Shown here: in pieces, positions 14,462 through 16,375 of the stretch
Layout of the letters: every line of letters starts with the position of its first letter
Position numbering within the stretch: the first letter of the stretch is position 1
From: Acidimicrobiaceae bacterium
GTDB lineage: Bacteria; Actinomycetota; Acidimicrobiia; Acidimicrobiales; Palsa-688
DNA length: 16,375 nucleotides
NCBI GenBank assembly: GCA_030838025.1
Contig: JAUTXM010000050.1
Span: forward strand, 1 to 16,375
Reading direction: 5' to 3'
Program-made: the position numbers and the translations under genes
The notes under the pieces: model-generated
What the model was told of the DNA's origin: nothing
Databases searched by the model: none
What the model saw: the letters and a program-made list of their open reading frames with translations, nothing else

Positions 14462-15850
14462 ATGCCCGACCTGATCATGCCCGCCGAGATCGTCAAGGAC
14501 CTGCGGAGGGCGTACGACAGCGGCCTGACCCGACCGCTCGACTGGCGCCGTTCACAACTCCGGCAAATGCAGCGGATGCTGAAGGAGAACGAAGTGGCGT
14601 GGCTGGCCGCCCTGGCGGCCGATCTCCGCAAGCCCGCGACCGAAGGTTGGGCCACCGACATCGGGACCATCGAAGGCGAAATCGAGGCGCTGCACCGCAA
14701 CCTGGGCCGATGGGCCGAGCCCCGGCGGCTGCCGATACCTGTCCGCCTGGGTGTCGGCCGCGCCCGTGTCGTACCCGAGCCGCTCGGGGTGGTCCTGGTG
14801 ATCGCCCCGTGGAACTACCCGATCCACCTCCTGCTGCTCCCGATGGCCTTCGCACTGGGGGCGGGCAACGCGGTGGTGGGCAAACCGTCGGAGCTGGCCC
14901 CTGCCACCTCGACCCTGATGGCCCGGCTGGTCCCCCGCTACCTGGACGAGCGGGCGGTGGCGATCGTCGAAGGCGGCGTCGAAGAAACGACCGGCCTCCT
15001 GGCCGAACGCTGGGATCACATCCTCTACACGGGCAACGGGCGGGTGGGACAGATCGTGATGGAAGCCGCGGCCAAACACCTGACGCCGGTGACGCTGGAA
15101 CTGGGCGGCAAGAGCCCCGCGATCGTGGACCGGGACACCGACCTCGACGCCACCGCCCGGCGCATCACGTGGGGCAAGTTCTTGAACGCCGGCCAGAGTT
15201 GCTTGGCGCCCGATTACGTCCTCGTCCACAAGGATGCCGAAGAAGCCCTCCTCGCCCGGCTCACCAAGGCGGTCCGCGACTTCTACGGTACCGACCCCCG
15301 CCAGAGCCCGGACTACGCCCGGATGGTCAACGACCGCCATCTGACCCGCCTCCGGGGGCTGCTGGCCGACGTGGACCCGGCCCGCATCGTGATCGGTGGC
15401 CAGGTCGACACTGCCGACCGCTACCTCGCTCCCACCATCGTGCGTGACGCCTCGTGGGACGAAGCGATGATGGCCGACGAGATCTTCGGGCCCATCCTGC
15501 CCGTGATCGCGGTCGACGATGTCGACGACGCCATCGAGGTCGTCAACGCCCGTCCGAAGCCGCTGGCGGTGTACATCTTCACCTCCCGGGCCGGCGTGGC
15601 CGACCGAGTAGTCGAGCGGACATCGTCTGGCGGGGTCTGCGTCAACGGGACGGTCCTGCAGATCGCCACCCCGGGGCTTCCGTTCGGCGGCGTCGGCAGC
15701 AGCGGCATGGGGGCCTATCACGGGCAGTACGGCTTCGAGACCTTCAGCCATCTGAAAGGGGTACTCGACCGGGCCACCTGGTTCGACCCGTGGTTCACCT
15801 ACCCGCCGTATGACCGCCTGAAGACCCGGATCCTGCGCCGCCTCTTCTGA
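14462..15850 (+). CDS. Aldehyde dehydrogenase, class 3-like
   Basis: This 462-residue NAD(P)-dependent aldehyde dehydrogenase oxidises aldehydes to acids. It shows VIAPWNYP (113-120, catalytic Asn118), VGKPSE (139-144, cofactor lysine) and LELGGKSPAIV with the general base Glu213. The nucleophile is Cys247 in NAGQSCLAPDYV, followed by EIFGPILPV and the C-terminal LPFGGVGSSGMGAYHG. Its length, and the ending TYPPYDRLKTRILRRLF, resemble the class 3 fatty-aldehyde and coniferyl-aldehyde dehydrogenases. The real substrate could be a long-chain, aromatic or lipid-derived aldehyde. ATG at 14462 has GGGTTGGGG just upstream; an in-frame extension to 14249 lies within pdxH and is rejected. It is divergent from pdxH, with about 79 nt between starts, so the two may share a control region. 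Confidence 0.95.
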   Translation: MPDLIMPAEIVKDLRRAYDSGLTRPLDWRRSQLRQMQRMLKENEVAWLAALAADLRKPATEGWATDIGTIEGEIEALHRNLGRWAEPRRLPIPVRLGVGRARVVPEPLGVVLVIAPWNYPIHLLLLPMAFALGAGNAVVGKPSELAPATSTLMARLVPRYLDERAVAIVEGGVEETTGLLAERWDHILYTGNGRVGQIVMEAAAKHLTPVTLELGGKSPAIVDRDTDLDATARRITWGKFLNAGQSCLAPDYVLVHKDAEEALLARLTKAVRDFYGTDPRQSPDYARMVNDRHLTRLRGLLADVDPARIVIGGQVDTADRYLAPTIVRDASWDEAMMADEIFGPILPVIAVDDVDDAIEVVNARPKPLAVYIFTSRAGVADRVVERTSSGGVCVNGTVLQIATPGLPFGGVGSSGMGAYHGQYGFETFSHLKGVLDRATWFDPWFTYPPYDRLKTRILRRLF

Positions 15851-15910
15851 GCCCACCGCCGGCCGGAGCGCTGGCAGCCACCGTCAGTCCTCCGTTCGCC
15901 GGAACCTTGA

Positions 15911-16375
15911 TCAGGGGGTCAGGGACTCGGGGAGGGGCTCGCTGTGCACGATCGAGAGCCTGCGGGTGGCGCGGGTGAGGGCGACATACAGGGCACGCAG
16001 GCCCTGGGCCGACTCGGCCACGATGCGCGACGGTTCCACCACGACCACGGAGTCGAACTCGAGCCCCTTGACGGTCCCCACCGCCACGAGGGTGACCGTG
16101 TCGTCGAGCGCGCCCGCTTCCAGGCTGCCGAAGCCCACCCCCGCCTCGGTGAGCGCCGTGCCGGCCATCGCGACCATCGACGGCGGGCAGATGACTCCGA
16201 CGGTCCCGCTCTGAGCCGATTCGCCCAGCACCGCCGACGATTCCTCAGCCACGACCCTTGCCACCGTCGCCGGCCACGACTCGGGCGGCGCGGCCAGGAC
16301 GCGGGGGTAGATCCCGGTGGTGCGCACCGATTGGGGGGCGGTCATGGCGGGGGCGGCGGCCTCGAGCACCAGGCT
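15911..16375 (-). CDS. UvrD/HelD-like superfamily 1 helicase, C-terminal fragment (runs off right edge)
   Basis: The last 154 residues of an SF1A helicase or HelD-like ATPase are present. The frame contains the motif V region VGTVKGLEFDSVVVVEP and motif VI in LYVALTRATRRLSIVHSEPLP, the ends of the second RecA-like fold in UvrD, PcrA, Rep and HelD proteins. The N-terminal Walker A part lies outside. HelD/HelR proteins, which strip or recycle stalled RNA polymerase in actinobacteria, share this ending, and I lean to that group because the sequence stops soon after motif VI. A UvrD-type DNA helicase cannot be excluded. It is convergent with the aldehyde dehydrogenase gene across 60 nt. Confidence 0.85.
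   Translation of the reverse strand, partial: SLVLEAAAPAMTAPQSVRTTGIYPRVLAAPPESWPATVARVVAEESSAVLGESAQSGTVGVICPPSMVAMAGTALTEAGVGFGSLEAGALDDTVTLVAVGTVKGLEFDSVVVVEPSRIVAESAQGLRALYVALTRATRRLSIVHSEPLPESLTP

Noticed and set aside
14383..14700. N-terminal extension of pdxH to 14700
   Set aside because: It would overlap the 5' end of the aldehyde dehydrogenase; PdxH similarity begins only near residue 1 of the shorter form.
14552..15856. 434-codon minus-strand frame opposite the aldehyde dehydrogenase
   Set aside because: It is antisense to a gene with a full catalytic signature; the composition is that of a shadow frame.

Overview
This window comes from a high-GC bacterium with frequent GTG starts and tightly packed, often overlapping genes. 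The gene families point to the Actinomycetota: an SCO6880-like conjugation protein, an actinobacterial TrwC/MobF-type relaxase and a SigA/HrdB-like sigma factor. The class Acidimicrobiia is a reasonable guess, but that is inference. No rRNA, tRNA, integrase, transposase or CRISPR array was seen.

Positions 1-6835 are a conjugation-type (type IV secretion, T4SS) block. On the minus strand, reading away from about 3794, are a small two-helix membrane protein, a VirB6/TrbL-like polytopic membrane protein, an SCO6880/PrgI-like protein, and a VirB4-like ATPase cut by the left edge. The first three are joined by 4-nt and 11-nt overlaps. Divergent from them on the plus strand is a 978-residue TrwC/MobF relaxase. 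Its HxHxH nuclease site is intact, but every helicase motif in its RecD-like half is eroded. A 104-bp AT-richer spacer between the two arms probably carries both promoters.

Positions 6836-10825 read as ordinary chromosome on the plus strand: a flippase-like membrane protein (LPG synthase TM/UPF0104), a small lipoprotein, a ZIP-family metal transporter and a solitary DPPY-type DNA adenine methyltransferase. Two control-like structures stand out. One is a four-unit, 18-bp-phased, 75-bp dyad array (8072-8146) upstream of the lipoprotein. The other is a perfect 8-2-8 DtxR/MntR-type operator inside the promoter of the ZIP gene (8647-8664).

Positions 11037-16375 hold housekeeping and regulatory genes. 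On the minus strand are a primary-like sigma factor followed by YjbQ, a single-domain rhodanese, pyridoxamine phosphate oxidase (pdxH) and the C-terminal end of a UvrD/HelD-like helicase cut by the right edge. On the plus strand are a 50-residue acidic protein divergent from the sigma factor, a MarR regulator and a class-3-like aldehyde dehydrogenase divergent from pdxH.

The best candidates for something not routinely described are the helicase-dead relaxase paired with a T4SS operon, the 75-bp dyad array, and the metal-controlled ZIP transporter with a Met-Ser-Ala-Pro repeat where these proteins often have histidines.
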